Notes: generated from the letters alone by a model not told the origin. 64,000 bases of DNA from Pseudomonas sp. ANT_J12 (GCF_008370045.1 NZ_VOBN01000029.1:1-64000); one strand, 5' to 3'; positions 51,950 through 61,010 are shown, numbered from the stretch's first letter. Made by a program: numbers and translations.

Positions 51950-52237
51950 TTGGCCATTAAATTGAAGCGCAGCAATTTGCAGGAAGACAAATACGTTTAT
52001 ACATGGAAGCGTGATAAGGGTGATGGGAAATACATCGGCCCACTAGACCGAGCGAAGGTCGACAAAGATGAGGGCTACGAGGTTTTGGAGTTCATCGAGA
52101 ACCTAATGAACGTCCATCGCAAAGATAAACTATCCGATGTGCATGCCGTTGAAAATGTATTGCACGCGCCTGAGCTAAGCACTGTGGTATCACGATCTGA
52201 TCTGAACATAGTGGCGAAGGCTGCTCTGCGTTGGTGA
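51950..52237 (+). CDS. small hypothetical protein
   Basis: A 95-residue charged protein starting at TTG 51950, with AGGAG 9 nt upstream. 'YVYTWKRDKGDGKYIGPLDR' and 'EVLEFIENLMNVHRKDKL' are the clearest parts. Followed by a membrane protein gene 50 nt later; they may be co-transcribed. Confidence 0.55.
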   Translation: MAIKLKRSNLQEDKYVYTWKRDKGDGKYIGPLDRAKVDKDEGYEVLEFIENLMNVHRKDKLSDVHAVENVLHAPELSTVVSRSDLNIVAKAALRW

Positions 52238-52287
52238 TAAAGGCTGCTGAAAGTGCCGCTAGATAGAAGCGAACTGAGGGTTTGTAC

Positions 52288-52713
52288 ATGTTCATGAAGA
52301 TTAGTTTCGACCCCGCTATGCCCTCCAATGGTTACAAGGTTGCAAGGGCTTATTTTGGGCAGCTTTCCAAGCTTGGAGGCTTGCTTAGCATCGGCTGCGG
52401 TGCGCTGTTTTTCGTGCCGCTTACGCAGGGCATGGCTTTCGTTCTCGCCTCCTTACTATTGGTCATAGCTGCTTATCTTGGCCGTGAGTATCGCAAGTAC
52501 GTCGACGAACTGCTCAAGCAGACCCCCGTGCCCAAGCTCCTCATGCTGTTTGCTCCTGCCTGGCGCTACTTGGCAATGACAACCCTACTCTTAGGCGCAG
52601 GAGTTGGTCTGGCTGAGTGGGAGTTCTTTGGCCAGCTGAAGCATCTCATCATCGGAGCGATTGCCTCTGGTGGCATCATCGATGTAGTCAAGGGATTGCT
52701 CACATTCAGATGA
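52288..52713 (+). CDS. small membrane protein
   Basis: A 141-residue protein with three or four hydrophobic helices ('LGGLLSIGCGALFFVPL', 'MAFVLASLLLVIAAYLG', 'YLAMTTLLLGAGVGLAEW', 'LIIGAIASGGIIDVVKGLL'). Starts at ATG 52288 or 52294. No family recognised. Confidence 0.55.
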   Translation: MFMKISFDPAMPSNGYKVARAYFGQLSKLGGLLSIGCGALFFVPLTQGMAFVLASLLLVIAAYLGREYRKYVDELLKQTPVPKLLMLFAPAWRYLAMTTLLLGAGVGLAEWEFFGQLKHLIIGAIASGGIIDVVKGLLTFR

Positions 52714-52853
52714 GTCCCCGTAGCGTCGGAAACCCGCCAAAGACACCTTTGCCACACCCGATACGACAGGTAGTGCCAGCCATCAGTGATGCTACCGGCA
52801 AATGGAGAGTAGATAGGTAACCGTCCGGCCAAGTCACCCTCCGAACTCCAGCA

Positions 52854-52902
52854 TTAAGGGCGATGGCGTCCGCGTATTTTAAGCGGACGCGATCGCCCTT
52901 AA
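52854..52902. repeat. large two-stage inverted repeat upstream of IS66 remnant
   Basis: TTAAGGGCGA/TCGCCCTTAA and, inside, GCGTCCGC/GCGGACGC pair with a 2-nt internal bulge and an AT loop. It stands between a GTAACCGTCCGG sequence (52817), which may be the IS66 left end, and the tnpA remnant. Confidence 0.5.
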
Positions 52903-52915
52903 CGTTAGGATTTCC

Positions 52916-53190
52916 ATGCGCCAACAAAGCTCTTATCCCAAACCGTTCAAAGCCCAGGTTGTTCAAGAATGCCTGCAACCCGGTGCGACCATATCCAGCG
53001 TCGCCATCACCCACGGCATCAACACCAATGTTATTCGCAAGTGGCTGCCGCTTTACCGGGATCAGTCAGCAGCCGGGCACTGCCGGCATTCGTTCCTTTA
53101 AGGGTTGCTCCCAAACGCCAAACTGAGACTTCGGTGATCATTGTAGGTGTGCTTTCCCATGATCTGGTCGTTCACTGGTTAACCCGATGA
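52916..53190 (+). pseudogene. IS66-family tnpA (orfA) remnant, frameshifted
   Basis: From ATG 52916, 'YPKPFKAQVVQECLQPGATI', 'SSVAITHGINTNVIRKWLP' is the HTH of the IS66 small transposase protein. After a shift near 53070 the other frame continues 'ALPAFVPLRVAPKRQTETS' and stops at 53190. tnpB and tnpC are absent. Confidence 0.75.
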
Positions 53191-53236
53191 CTTTCTGCCC
53201 CAAAATGGACGCTGGGGAGCGGGTGCGTCATCGGTC

Positions 53237-54130
53237 TCAGCAGATACGGTCAATCGCCGTCGTATAGTCAAAATCGACGATAGCTCCATCCGCCTGCATC
53301 ACTTGAAGACGGGGAAAGTTATCTCCAGGCACGACCCAGAACTCTTGCGCTGGTACAGCGTGCGTAGTCGTTTCCCATATCAAGCTGAGCTTCTCGATCG
53401 CTGTGGGATGGATCACCCGACCGAAAGGCTCTCGCGATAGGTAACTGTGCAGCCTGGTCTTGAGTTCAAACCGAGAAGGGTAGGAGTGAGGGCCGAGTAA
53501 AAAAGGGCCGTCTCCAATAATCATGTCCATCTGCATCTTGGGAGCACGATGGAGTTCTTTAATTTCTCGATGCTCTCTCAGACGATTCCAGACGGTATAC
53601 CCCCTCTCGACATAGTGCTTGATCCACTTGGTCTCGGCATCTAATGCGGCTTCTTTGGACTCGCAGAATTCTATAGCTTTAAATACGGGCACCTGTCCCT
53701 TGGCAAGAATCTGCGCGATCTTGGCTGCAGCTCGCTTCGTTCTCTCGTGCGCCGTTCTCAGATGGGCTTGTTGGCGACGAGGGAAGTGCCCAGTCTCACC
53801 AACATAGAATGGTTCTTCCGTTTCTGGGTCGATAATGGCGTAGACGACGATTCGCCTTGAGCTATTACCGTCCAGCGTCGTTTGCAGGGCGACTTCACCT
53901 GGCGCCTTAGCGATCGTTTCGGTATCAAAGTGATAGATCGGCGAGTGAAGGGAGTGCGGGTTACGCGTGTTCTGCCGGAACCATTCCTCGGCGAGTGCGA
54001 GTGTCCTGAATGCACGGTGATCAGCGCCAGGGAAATGATCGATAGCAAGGCGGGCTCCGCCATCCCATTTGTCGAAGATACCGGTCTGACGTCCATGTAC
54101 AACTGCATAAAAGCGAGATTTCTTTGCCAT
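53237..54130 (-). CDS. viroplasmin (RNase HI N-domain) / GIY-YIG nuclease fusion
   Basis: A 297-residue fusion. Residues ~6-52 are a viroplasmin-like RNA:DNA-hybrid-binding domain ('FYAVVHGRQTGIFDKWD', 'FPGADHRAFRTLALAEEWF'). Residues ~95-190 are a GIY-YIG domain: 'VVYAIIDPETEEPFYVGETG' (GIY and YIG motifs), Arg in 'FPRRQQAHL', Glu in 'LDAETKWIKHY' and Asn in 'YTVWNRL'. The C-terminal ~100 residues are uncharacterised. The usual partner of this N-domain is RNase HI; here a nuclease of another fold replaces it. All catalytic residues appear present. Confidence 0.7.
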   Translation of the reverse strand: MAKKSRFYAVVHGRQTGIFDKWDGGARLAIDHFPGADHRAFRTLALAEEWFRQNTRNPHSLHSPIYHFDTETIAKAPGEVALQTTLDGNSSRRIVVYAIIDPETEEPFYVGETGHFPRRQQAHLRTAHERTKRAAAKIAQILAKGQVPVFKAIEFCESKEAALDAETKWIKHYVERGYTVWNRLREHREIKELHRAPKMQMDMIIGDGPFLLGPHSYPSRFELKTRLHSYLSREPFGRVIHPTAIEKLSLIWETTTHAVPAQEFWVVPGDNFPRLQVMQADGAIVDFDYTTAIDRIC

Positions 54131-54271
54131 CCTGACCGGCCTTCATAAATTCTTAGTCTGTATTCACCGGTTTCCCGATTCATGCCTGCTGCCATGTCCT
54201 AGACCAGTACACAGACTGGTAAATGCCCGGGATGGGCCGAACTCTATGATCGGTTTTGGTCACAGCACAAG

Positions 54272-54487
54272 TTACGCTACTCGTATCCACTCTGCGTAGA
54301 GCTTGCGCAGTGCCGGTGGCGGCTCTTGTCCGGCTGCAATGAGAACGTCAAGGTCGCTAAGCTGGTTAGCGATCCAAGTGACCAATTCGATCCTCGATAC
54401 AGGGCAGACGCCTTCCTCTGCTTCCAGCGTGTCGGCCAAAGCAGCTATGCGCTTTAGGCTTTCTTCAGCACGTATTTTGTTTTCCAT
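54272..54487 (-). CDS. small hypothetical protein
   Basis: A 71-residue helical protein ('AEESLKRIAALADTLEAEEG', 'LRKLYAEWIRVA') with GGAG 9 nt before its ATG. No family recognised. Confidence 0.55.
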   Translation of the reverse strand: MENKIRAEESLKRIAALADTLEAEEGVCPVSRIELVTWIANQLSDLDVLIAAGQEPPPALRKLYAEWIRVA

Positions 54488-54656
54488 GTATTTGGATCTC
54501 CGTCGTATTTTCTTTGGAGATTGCCTTGGCCTTACAGGCTAAGGGCGCTCATAAGCTGCGACACACACAAATCTATGATCTATTCCTCAAATGATGTGAT
54601 GGCATTTTGGTGCTGCGAACGTTAGTCTCAAACCTTTCAGTTCACCATGGATGACC

Positions 54657-55025
54657 ATGAACAAGCTCATCGTAGCAATAGGAATATGCTTCATACTCGG
54701 CGGATGCGCCACTTCCCACTTCACAGCTGGCCGAGATTTTTCCTCAGCGAATGTGACCAGATTAGAGAAGGGAAAGACGACCACTACGGAGCTCACATCG
54801 CTTTTCGGTGAGCCATACGCTAAGAGCGCTGTGAGCGAAACGGACGAGAAGTGGATCTATACGTACACGAACGGCTCAGCGCATGCGCAAAGCTATGTAG
54901 TCACGATGAAGGTTACGACAACGGGTACTCAGAAAACTCTGGATGTCCTGATCAGAAATGACGTCGTCATTAACTACACCTTCAGCGAAGGCCCGTCTCC
55001 TGGTTCGAGTGTAGCTACTCAATAA
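54657..55025 (+). CDS. SmpA/OmlA-like small lipoprotein
   Basis: A 122-residue lipoprotein. Signal peptide with lipobox 'FILGGCAT', then a BamE/SmpA-like domain: 'VTRLEKGKTTTTELTSLFGE', 'EKWIYTYTNG', typical of OmlA-like proteins. Exported and lipid-anchored, probably to the outer membrane. ATG 54657 is preferred; ATG 54651 is two codons earlier. Confidence 0.75.
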   Translation: MNKLIVAIGICFILGGCATSHFTAGRDFSSANVTRLEKGKTTTTELTSLFGEPYAKSAVSETDEKWIYTYTNGSAHAQSYVVTMKVTTTGTQKTLDVLIRNDVVINYTFSEGPSPGSSVATQ

Positions 55026-55237
55026 CTTACAATTTTTGCGACCTAGCTGTCCTCATCAAGTGGCGCGGGGTTACGCACGCAGGCGCATGGGGTTGGTGAA
55101 GTTTATAGAGAAGTATCCATGAGCCTGTGGTCTTACCGGAACGGCGATTTTTTGCTGAAGCTTGAAAACGCAGCCCCGAAGTAAATTATGAAATTTAGTC
55201 CTGTTGTTATAATTATTAGAATAGTTGGTTGGTGCGC

Positions 55238-56338
55238 ATGAGTTACATGAGTGATGTCGAAATTAATTGTTATGCGATGGATGTGATTGCAGCTATTACG
55301 GGTGACTTGAATGAGAGTAAATATAAAAAGTTAGGCGGGAAGTTGTCCGTTGTATGGTCGGAAGAGAAGAAATTTAACGCTCAAGCGCCATTGTCCTCCG
55401 TTTTTAGCGATCCGCCAGATCATAAGATTATAATTAACTACGAACTTGTTCGTCAGCTTTATCGTGATGCTGAGAATTTTATTGAGTTTACACAAGATAG
55501 GCGGACGATAACATTAATAGCAAAATTTCCTGCGGATTTCATGTCTTTGCCGTTGCTTCCAGATGAGTTCACCAAAGAGAATTGCATTAAAAATATGTTC
55601 TTGGCATCCCTGACTTGGATTTATTTCCATGAGCTGGCGCACTTGAACCAAGAGCACGGCGTAGTGAGAGCAGATGGGGATGCAATGCTGGGAATGTCCT
55701 ATGCGGATGAACTTGAGATTGATATCCCCGAAAAAATCCAAGGGAGAGAAGCACTCCTCTACCATACAACAGAGCTAGCGGCTGATGCTGAGGCTACCAC
55801 TAGATGCATATCTGAATTGTTGAGACATTTTGCAGATCCAAAAAGGGTCAATAAAACCCACGCAGAGTCTGACCTGATTGCTGCTTCTTACCTTTTGCTA
55901 TGTGGGCTTTCCTGTGTTTTTTACCGTTTCAACGGTGGAGTTTTTAAAGTCGCAGAAGATTATCCATCAGGCACACACCCAAACTCCATTTTTAGGCTTG
56001 AGTTAATCATCCCGCGCATCTATGAAACATTGGAGCTTCTCTGCAAAGGATTAGGTTATAAGGCTACGAGAAAAGAATTGCTAAAATTTACGAAGCAGGC
56101 GGCAGACCTTGGTGCGCTATTTACGCACTTCCATTTGTCTCATGGGAAAGTTGATATTTCTACTTTGGTTGTTAGAGGCCTGCTTGGTCGAGGTGAATAT
56201 AATAGGTATATGCAGAAAATTGTAGGTGCTTGGGATGAAGTGGAAGTCACGATTAGAAAAAATACTCGATACCCTGTTGAGCCTGCATTCCTGACTTTCA
56301 CAGAGCAATATCGTAAATTCATATTCGGTGCGAGATAG
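55238..56338 (+). CDS. HEXXH zinc metallopeptidase-like protein
   Basis: A 366-residue soluble protein with a zincin site: His131-Glu-Leu-Ala-His135 in 'YFHELAHLNQEHG' and a downstream Glu in 'TTELAADAEATTRC' (~179), the gluzincin arrangement seen in M48-type and related peptidases. N- and C-terminal parts are not recognised; there is no signal peptide or TM helix, so it should act in the cytoplasm. The gene is AT-richer than its neighbours, consistent with transfer. Gap 55026-55237 holds only a 21-codon ORF. Confidence 0.65.
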   Translation: MSYMSDVEINCYAMDVIAAITGDLNESKYKKLGGKLSVVWSEEKKFNAQAPLSSVFSDPPDHKIIINYELVRQLYRDAENFIEFTQDRRTITLIAKFPADFMSLPLLPDEFTKENCIKNMFLASLTWIYFHELAHLNQEHGVVRADGDAMLGMSYADELEIDIPEKIQGREALLYHTTELAADAEATTRCISELLRHFADPKRVNKTHAESDLIAASYLLLCGLSCVFYRFNGGVFKVAEDYPSGTHPNSIFRLELIIPRIYETLELLCKGLGYKATRKELLKFTKQAADLGALFTHFHLSHGKVDISTLVVRGLLGRGEYNRYMQKIVGAWDEVEVTIRKNTRYPVEPAFLTFTEQYRKFIFGAR

Positions 56339-56479
56339 AGCGTGTATTCCTGAGTCGATAGGGGCGATAGCTGATAAAGCTATCTTTCTTAGTGGGTCGG
56401 TAAATTTTTGGTTGCTGCTAAAGTTTTATGCGTGGCGAGCCGTTTGTATTTGCATTCAAATTAATCTGCGGATGCTTTT

Positions 56480-57106
56480 ATGAATGGTGGGGATTTGGCT
56501 GCAAGCAACGTCGTTTTTAGGGTCGAACGACAAATGAAGTGGCATGAATTTACTGACCATGACTCGTATACAGCTTTCATCGAAGTGGTGGATAACCACG
56601 TTTCTGTTGTCCTTGATGATTCCGAACATTACTTCACCGCACAGCAGTGCGCCGAGGTGACTAAATGTCTTGTCAGGATGTTATTGACCTACTCGCATCT
56701 CGGGGTTTTCCAGGGCTGCGCCGAATCGATCTTGCAGTTAGAGACATATGCCTCCTGGTACCAACTGATCCAAGCGCGATCATTATCGGCGGAACGTGAC
56801 TCATTGCAGATTTACGAATCGGGGAACAAGGGATTTGAGTTTTGCGCCTCGGGGTCATTTCGGCACCCAGAATCGCTCCCTGGTGAGCCGACTTATTACA
56901 AGCTTGCGATTGCCTTGGATGATGACCTAAACCTGCCATGCTTGAGCATTGACGGTCGGACATTTCCCTTCGATTTTGATGAAACATTCTGGTTGGCGGA
57001 GCAGCTTTGGGTCGCAGGAAATCTGGTGACTCACACCGAGCAACCGATTAATTTCACCGTTAAAGTGCCGTGGATAAACGAGGAAGGTCAACTGGTTTTG
57101 ATGTAG
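56480..57106 (+). CDS. hypothetical protein
   Basis: A 208-residue soluble protein ('MKWHEFTDHDSYTAFIEVVD', 'YSHLGVFQGCAESILQLET', 'SIDGRTFPFDFDETFWLAEQ'). No motif known. Follows the HEXXH gene by 141 nt on the same strand; a shared function is possible but unsupported. Confidence 0.55.
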   Translation: MNGGDLAASNVVFRVERQMKWHEFTDHDSYTAFIEVVDNHVSVVLDDSEHYFTAQQCAEVTKCLVRMLLTYSHLGVFQGCAESILQLETYASWYQLIQARSLSAERDSLQIYESGNKGFEFCASGSFRHPESLPGEPTYYKLAIALDDDLNLPCLSIDGRTFPFDFDETFWLAEQLWVAGNLVTHTEQPINFTVKVPWINEEGQLVLM

Positions 57107-57346
57107 CTGTGAGCGCCGGGCTTCGAAGCTTTTGTCCGCTCCGCTAGGGTGCGTCCACGACCCAGCTCGCTTCCAAAACCGGATGCGCTAAGGACAACCG
57201 TTGGCTGAGGACGATGTGTCATGCGGTGATCGAGCAGCCCTGTGCCTTACTGAGAAACCAGCGACTCATCTGCGGAGCACTTATACGCATGAAACAAAAT
57301 ATGTTCAGGCTATCGACGCCTGTGACGCAGTGAGGAGCTGATCGCG

Positions 57347-57751
57347 ATGACTTCTGATGAAGAGCTTCGGCATCATGAGACCGCAAGGCGTAAAGCACTA
57401 TGGACGCTTGCCAACATCCTTCCTGGGGATCTCAAGGCGCTCGATGCCTTAGACGTGCTTGACGATATTGAGCAGCGAGAACGGCTTGATACTGCGTCGA
57501 TGGAACAGCCTCTCGGCGTTGAGGAGGTTCGACGTTTCGTACCTACTGAGCCACACCCGATAGGTTGCCGCATTGTTCTCGAATCAAGCATTCCGCAGCC
57601 ATGGCGTGAGCGTTTCCTGCGTGCCAGCTTGGGATCGACACGTGTAACGGAAGGGCCATATGCGCATGACTGGGAGAAGTTTCTTTTGGAGTGGCGGGAT
57701 GAAATGTGGCACGTAGAACGACATAGAGCTGCTAGAGGCAAACATATTTAG
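57347..57751 (+). CDS. hypothetical protein
   Basis: A 134-residue protein ('TARRKALWTLANILPGDLKA', 'LESSIPQPWRERFLRASLGS', 'DWEKFLLEWRDEMW'). GAGGAG upstream of ATG supports the start. Many charged residues, no TM segment, no known family. The gap before it (57107-57346) shows nothing else. Confidence 0.6.
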   Translation: MTSDEELRHHETARRKALWTLANILPGDLKALDALDVLDDIEQRERLDTASMEQPLGVEEVRRFVPTEPHPIGCRIVLESSIPQPWRERFLRASLGSTRVTEGPYAHDWEKFLLEWRDEMWHVERHRAARGKHI

Positions 57752-57871
57752 GGCCTGATGTCGGGTAGCCTCCTTCCTGTTCATGACATCTTTCTAGGGC
57801 GTTTCTGATCCCATCACCTAGGTGAGCCCATTCATCGAAGACCGCTTGTGTACAACGCGACTTGTGCAATA

Positions 57872-57887
57872 CTGTATACATACACAG
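57872..57887 (+). promoter_or_regulatory. LexA (SOS) box
   Basis: CTGTATACATACACAG fits CTGT-N8-ACAG, 65 bp upstream of the zinc-ribbon gene. A second, independent SOS box besides that at 10922. Confidence 0.7.
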
Positions 57888-57951
57888 TTTTTGCAGGGAG
57901 TTGCAAAAAGCGTATCGACCGAAATGTCAAAGGACTGAGGACGGACTGGAT

Positions 57952-58179
57952 ATGAGCACCAAGTCAGCGAACTTAAAAGTAGCGCTTCCTCGCTGCCGGC
58001 ACTGCCAGCGTTATTGGCAACCTGACGAGGGTGTAGTAGCTAGCAACACCTACTGTCCGTTCTGCTCGGTGTCCAGGCGTGCCGAAGCGGCACAGCGTCT
58101 TGGCCTCAAGCCTCTCAAACCAGCTGACGAGAACGATTTTTACCTGCTACCTCGCGCTCTTCGCCGTACCCAGTCCTAA
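57952..58179 (+). CDS. zinc-ribbon small protein under a LexA box
   Basis: A 75-residue protein. Two CxxC pairs form a zinc ribbon: 'RCRHCQRYWQPDEG' and 'NTYCPFCSVSRRAEA'. The basic C-terminus ('LLPRALRRTQS') may bind nucleic acid. ATG 57952 is downstream of the LexA box; an in-frame upstream extension crosses that box and is unlikely. SOS control suggests a role in damage response or induced defence; it is not a family I know. Confidence 0.65.
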   Translation: MSTKSANLKVALPRCRHCQRYWQPDEGVVASNTYCPFCSVSRRAEAAQRLGLKPLKPADENDFYLLPRALRRTQS

Positions 58180-58207
58180 ACCTGCCTTGATCGGTTAGGA
58201 CTGGGTA
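58167..58207. terminator. 13-bp inverted repeat between convergent genes
   Basis: TACCCAGTCCTAA and TTAGGACTGGGTA are perfect complements with a 15-nt loop; the left arm includes the stop codon of the zinc-ribbon gene. Without a T run it may be an RNA stabiliser or factor-dependent stop. Confidence 0.5.
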
Positions 58208-58252
58208 TACGTGCGAGAAAAAACGTTCAAGTGAAATCCTAAGCCGCTCGAC

Positions 58253-59284
58253 TTAAATCTCAAAGTAGTCCTCAAGTTGCTTTATTAGCTGGCGCTTCGC
58301 CACTTTTCCATTCGACCCGCCTAACGATTTACTTCGCCCGGGAATCCCAAACGGCTCACTCCAGGATTTCCATTCATGACTTCGTGGCGAATGTTGCGTC
58401 CATTCAACGATCTTCCGTCTTGTTCCTAAGATTTGCTCCCACCTCACCAAACCAGGGGTGACGGTGGCAGCCCAGTTAGGCGTGGGCAGACCCGATAACG
58501 CATTCAGAACCTGGCCGGCGGTTTGATAGCGTAAATCCGGATCGTCGTTGAGCATTTTTCGGATTGCCCTGCGCCACGCTTTTGGTATGTGAGGGAGCCA
58601 TTGGAGTGTGTCGACGAATCCGCCATCTTGAACTATGTGCTTAGGAGCTATTGCTTCGTCATACCAGATTTGCCCATGTAAAAGGCGGAAAAGGGTCATA
58701 CCAAGAGCCCAGATATCGGTCTTTACGCTGGTGCCATTCCCCAGCCAAACCTCATAAGCGATATGGTCTAGATAACCAGCCTGCGAGCCATACCCTAGGA
58801 TCAAATTATCGGTAACCAGTCCGAAATCGCCAAGTTGGGCTACCCCTACAGCGTCAATAAGGATGTTGCCAGGCTTGATATCCCGATGAAGCATTCCCCG
58901 CGCATGCAGTGCTTCCAAGCCTAGGGACACCTCTGTGCCGGCTTTGCGTGCTTCGAGAAGCCGCATTGGCCTCACCTCGTAAACGCTCTGAAGTGAGCCA
59001 CCAGGGCAGTAGGCCATACAAAAACGGATGCTGTTGCCGTCCGGCAGCTCTTCTATGTGATAGACCTGAACCACGTTCCGATGACGAGCCTTTGAGAGAT
59101 TCTGAGCCTCGGCCAGAAAGCCCGTTTTATATTGCCGCCACTCAGGGTCGGTATGATTTGGTTTTCGACTTAACACTTTGACGGCAACTTGGCCGTGCAC
59201 GCCATCTTCGCCAAGGAAAACCTCACCGAAGTGACCATTGCCGAGCTTCTGGCCGACCTGAAGCGCCGGTACAATACCGTGCAT
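58253..59284 (-). CDS. Hanks-type serine/threonine protein kinase
   Basis: A 343-residue kinase with all main motifs: 'KLGNGHFGEVFLG' (Gly-rich loop), 'VAVKVL' (Lys), 'LHRDIKPGNILID' (catalytic loop), 'LGDFGLV' (DFG) and 'KTDIWALGMTLFRLL'. The C-terminal ~90 residues ('VRWEQILGTRRKIVEWTQHS') form a separate basic domain. No TM helix, so cytoplasmic. Its ATG overlaps the stop of the upstream gene (TGATG), so the two are made together. Such kinases in accessory DNA are often parts of phage-response systems. Confidence 0.88.
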   Translation of the reverse strand: MHGIVPALQVGQKLGNGHFGEVFLGEDGVHGQVAVKVLSRKPNHTDPEWRQYKTGFLAEAQNLSKARHRNVVQVYHIEELPDGNSIRFCMAYCPGGSLQSVYEVRPMRLLEARKAGTEVSLGLEALHARGMLHRDIKPGNILIDAVGVAQLGDFGLVTDNLILGYGSQAGYLDHIAYEVWLGNGTSVKTDIWALGMTLFRLLHGQIWYDEAIAPKHIVQDGGFVDTLQWLPHIPKAWRRAIRKMLNDDPDLRYQTAGQVLNALSGLPTPNWAATVTPGLVRWEQILGTRRKIVEWTQHSPRSHEWKSWSEPFGIPGRSKSLGGSNGKVAKRQLIKQLEDYFEI

Positions 59285-59760
59285 CAGGCATTCCTCTGGG
59301 CAACAATGAGCATCGCGGCTTCGCGACTGGTTTTTCTCAGCTTGCCCCCCTCTGTGTGCTCATTCCAGAAGTCGTCGTCCTTCAAATATTCATCAACCTT
59401 TCGCTCGCCATATGTGCGACTGATGACTGCCTTCGAAAGTATTTTGACTTCGTTCAGTACAGAAGCGGCGGCAGCGATGACCACGCCTCGTACTTCAGCG
59501 CTTCCAAGCAATGCCAGCTTTGCAGAACCAGTTGGTAACGCACTTGCCTTAATAACGACCTGATCGACCTTGTGCTCGGTCAGATAACCTGCACAACGTT
59601 GATGAAGGACGGCAAGCGCGGGCCCTCGATCGCCTTTTTGCAGGTTCCAAGTCGTATCGGAATGTATGGTGATGGGCTGCTTGTTGTCGTCTGGTACTTC
59701 GGCATTCACAACCGTGATGACCTCTCCTACAACTACGAGGCTTACGTAACGTCTTGTCAT
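59284..59760 (-). CDS. RuvC/RNase H-fold-like protein coupled to the kinase
   Basis: A 158-residue protein. 'SLVVVGEVITVVNAE', 'VDQVVIKASALPTGSAKLAL', 'LGSAEVRGVVIAAAASV' and 'YGERKVDEYLKDDDFW' follow the strand order of RuvC-like or DUF3010-type RNase H folds, though the first acidic residue is not obvious. Translationally coupled to the kinase; a substrate or partner role is likely. Family assignment is tentative. Confidence 0.5.
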   Translation of the reverse strand: MTRRYVSLVVVGEVITVVNAEVPDDNKQPITIHSDTTWNLQKGDRGPALAVLHQRCAGYLTEHKVDQVVIKASALPTGSAKLALLGSAEVRGVVIAAAASVLNEVKILSKAVISRTYGERKVDEYLKDDDFWNEHTEGGKLRKTSREAAMLIVAQRNA

Positions 59761-60267
59761 TCTTCTACTTCCTGTAAGGGGGGGCTTTCGCTGGGCGGCG
59801 AGTGGAGTGCCCGGGTAGTCTCAGTCTATCAGCACAAATGAGGAGGTGGCACTTGGCTGCCTAACCACGTGCATCAGGTAATCCCGACCTTTGTCCAAAC
59901 ATTAAGAAGGCTAACGGTACAAAACAGAGAGGTATCAAATGACTTGAAGCGCACTCGGTAATCTCGGCTATGGGATTGTTGAGATGAGATATCTGAGGGA
60001 GACGCTAGGGAGTGGCTGTGATGCATTATTTACCGACACAACGCGGGCCAGCCCCGTTTCTGCTTACGCGCATGCCGGGTTGCAAGGATTCAGCACTACT
60101 GCTTTGCCAATCCTTCCCATCGTCTGTTCATCACCAGATGCAGGCCTGCCGTTGCGAGCAGATCTTCTGGAACTTCCACGGTGACATCGTGGCCCCCATC
60201 TGCCGACGCGGAATCTGCAGGTAAGGAGGGGCAATCAGTAGACGGTCGAAATTGAAAAGCCTGTAGG
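59761..60267. other. intergenic region
   Basis: Upstream of the kinase pair. No gene on either strand has a ribosome site or family signal; short ORFs near 59984-60332 look random. Confidence 0.35.
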
Positions 60268-60822
60268 TTAAATGCTCGCGTCAAACGCATCCATGGCTGC
60301 GCTGGGTGAGTCGAACCACCCAAAGTCAGCACAGCTCAGAGCCCGGATGATCCGCTGGTTGGCTTTCGTATCAAGAACTGTCTGATCATTATTCTTAGGC
60401 AGAGAGAGGAGGTCTGTCGAAGTGACGGCGTACTGCTTTGTTGTTAAAGATTCGAGGCACACGTAGCGCACGGATGCGCCGGAGGCCAGACGGCGCCAGG
60501 TCACGACTTCGACAAAGTCATCCATCCCCGAAGCGCTTGGCGAGGAGCCTCCCTGATGGCCGGTCAACGGAGCGGTGGTGAATGGAGGCACGTGAGTAGT
60601 ACGGTTCGACGACGGCGGCTGGACAAGGTGCTTCAGCTCTTCGCGACCTGTCGTAACGAGTTCGCGAAGCTCCTCGGGATCCATGGACAATCCACCACGA
60701 TCACTGACTGAGTAATTCTTGAGCTTGTTGAATGCTTCGATGGCCTGGCGGTCTTGTTTCTGCTCCCAAGCCGACCTTTTGTCTTCGAAGAGCCAGGCCC
60801 AGAACTGCATGAATAATCCCAT
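60268..60822 (-). CDS. hypothetical protein
   Basis: A 184-residue protein. A short hydrophobic N-terminus ('MGLFMQFWAWLFED'), a helical segment ('EELRELVTTGREELKHLV'), a Ser/Thr/Pro-rich linker and a C-terminal domain ('VTWRRLASGASVRYVCLE', 'RALSCADFGWFDSPSAAM'). GAAAG precedes the ATG. Not recognised. Confidence 0.5.
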   Translation of the reverse strand: MGLFMQFWAWLFEDKRSAWEQKQDRQAIEAFNKLKNYSVSDRGGLSMDPEELRELVTTGREELKHLVQPPSSNRTTHVPPFTTAPLTGHQGGSSPSASGMDDFVEVVTWRRLASGASVRYVCLESLTTKQYAVTSTDLLSLPKNNDQTVLDTKANQRIIRALSCADFGWFDSPSAAMDAFDASI

Positions 60823-61010
60823 TTTTCTTTCACCCTGCCTTGATCCATGGGGAGCATCTTCAGTGAAGCAGGGGGAAATGTCCTGATATTTTTTGCTGGG
60901 CGCAGGACAATTTCGAGGGAGTGGTTTACCGCCAAAGGCATCCCATCATGTACTGCCGAATACTCGGCTGCTAGTTCAAGCGCGATAACGGGTAGCCATA
61001 AGCGAGAGCG

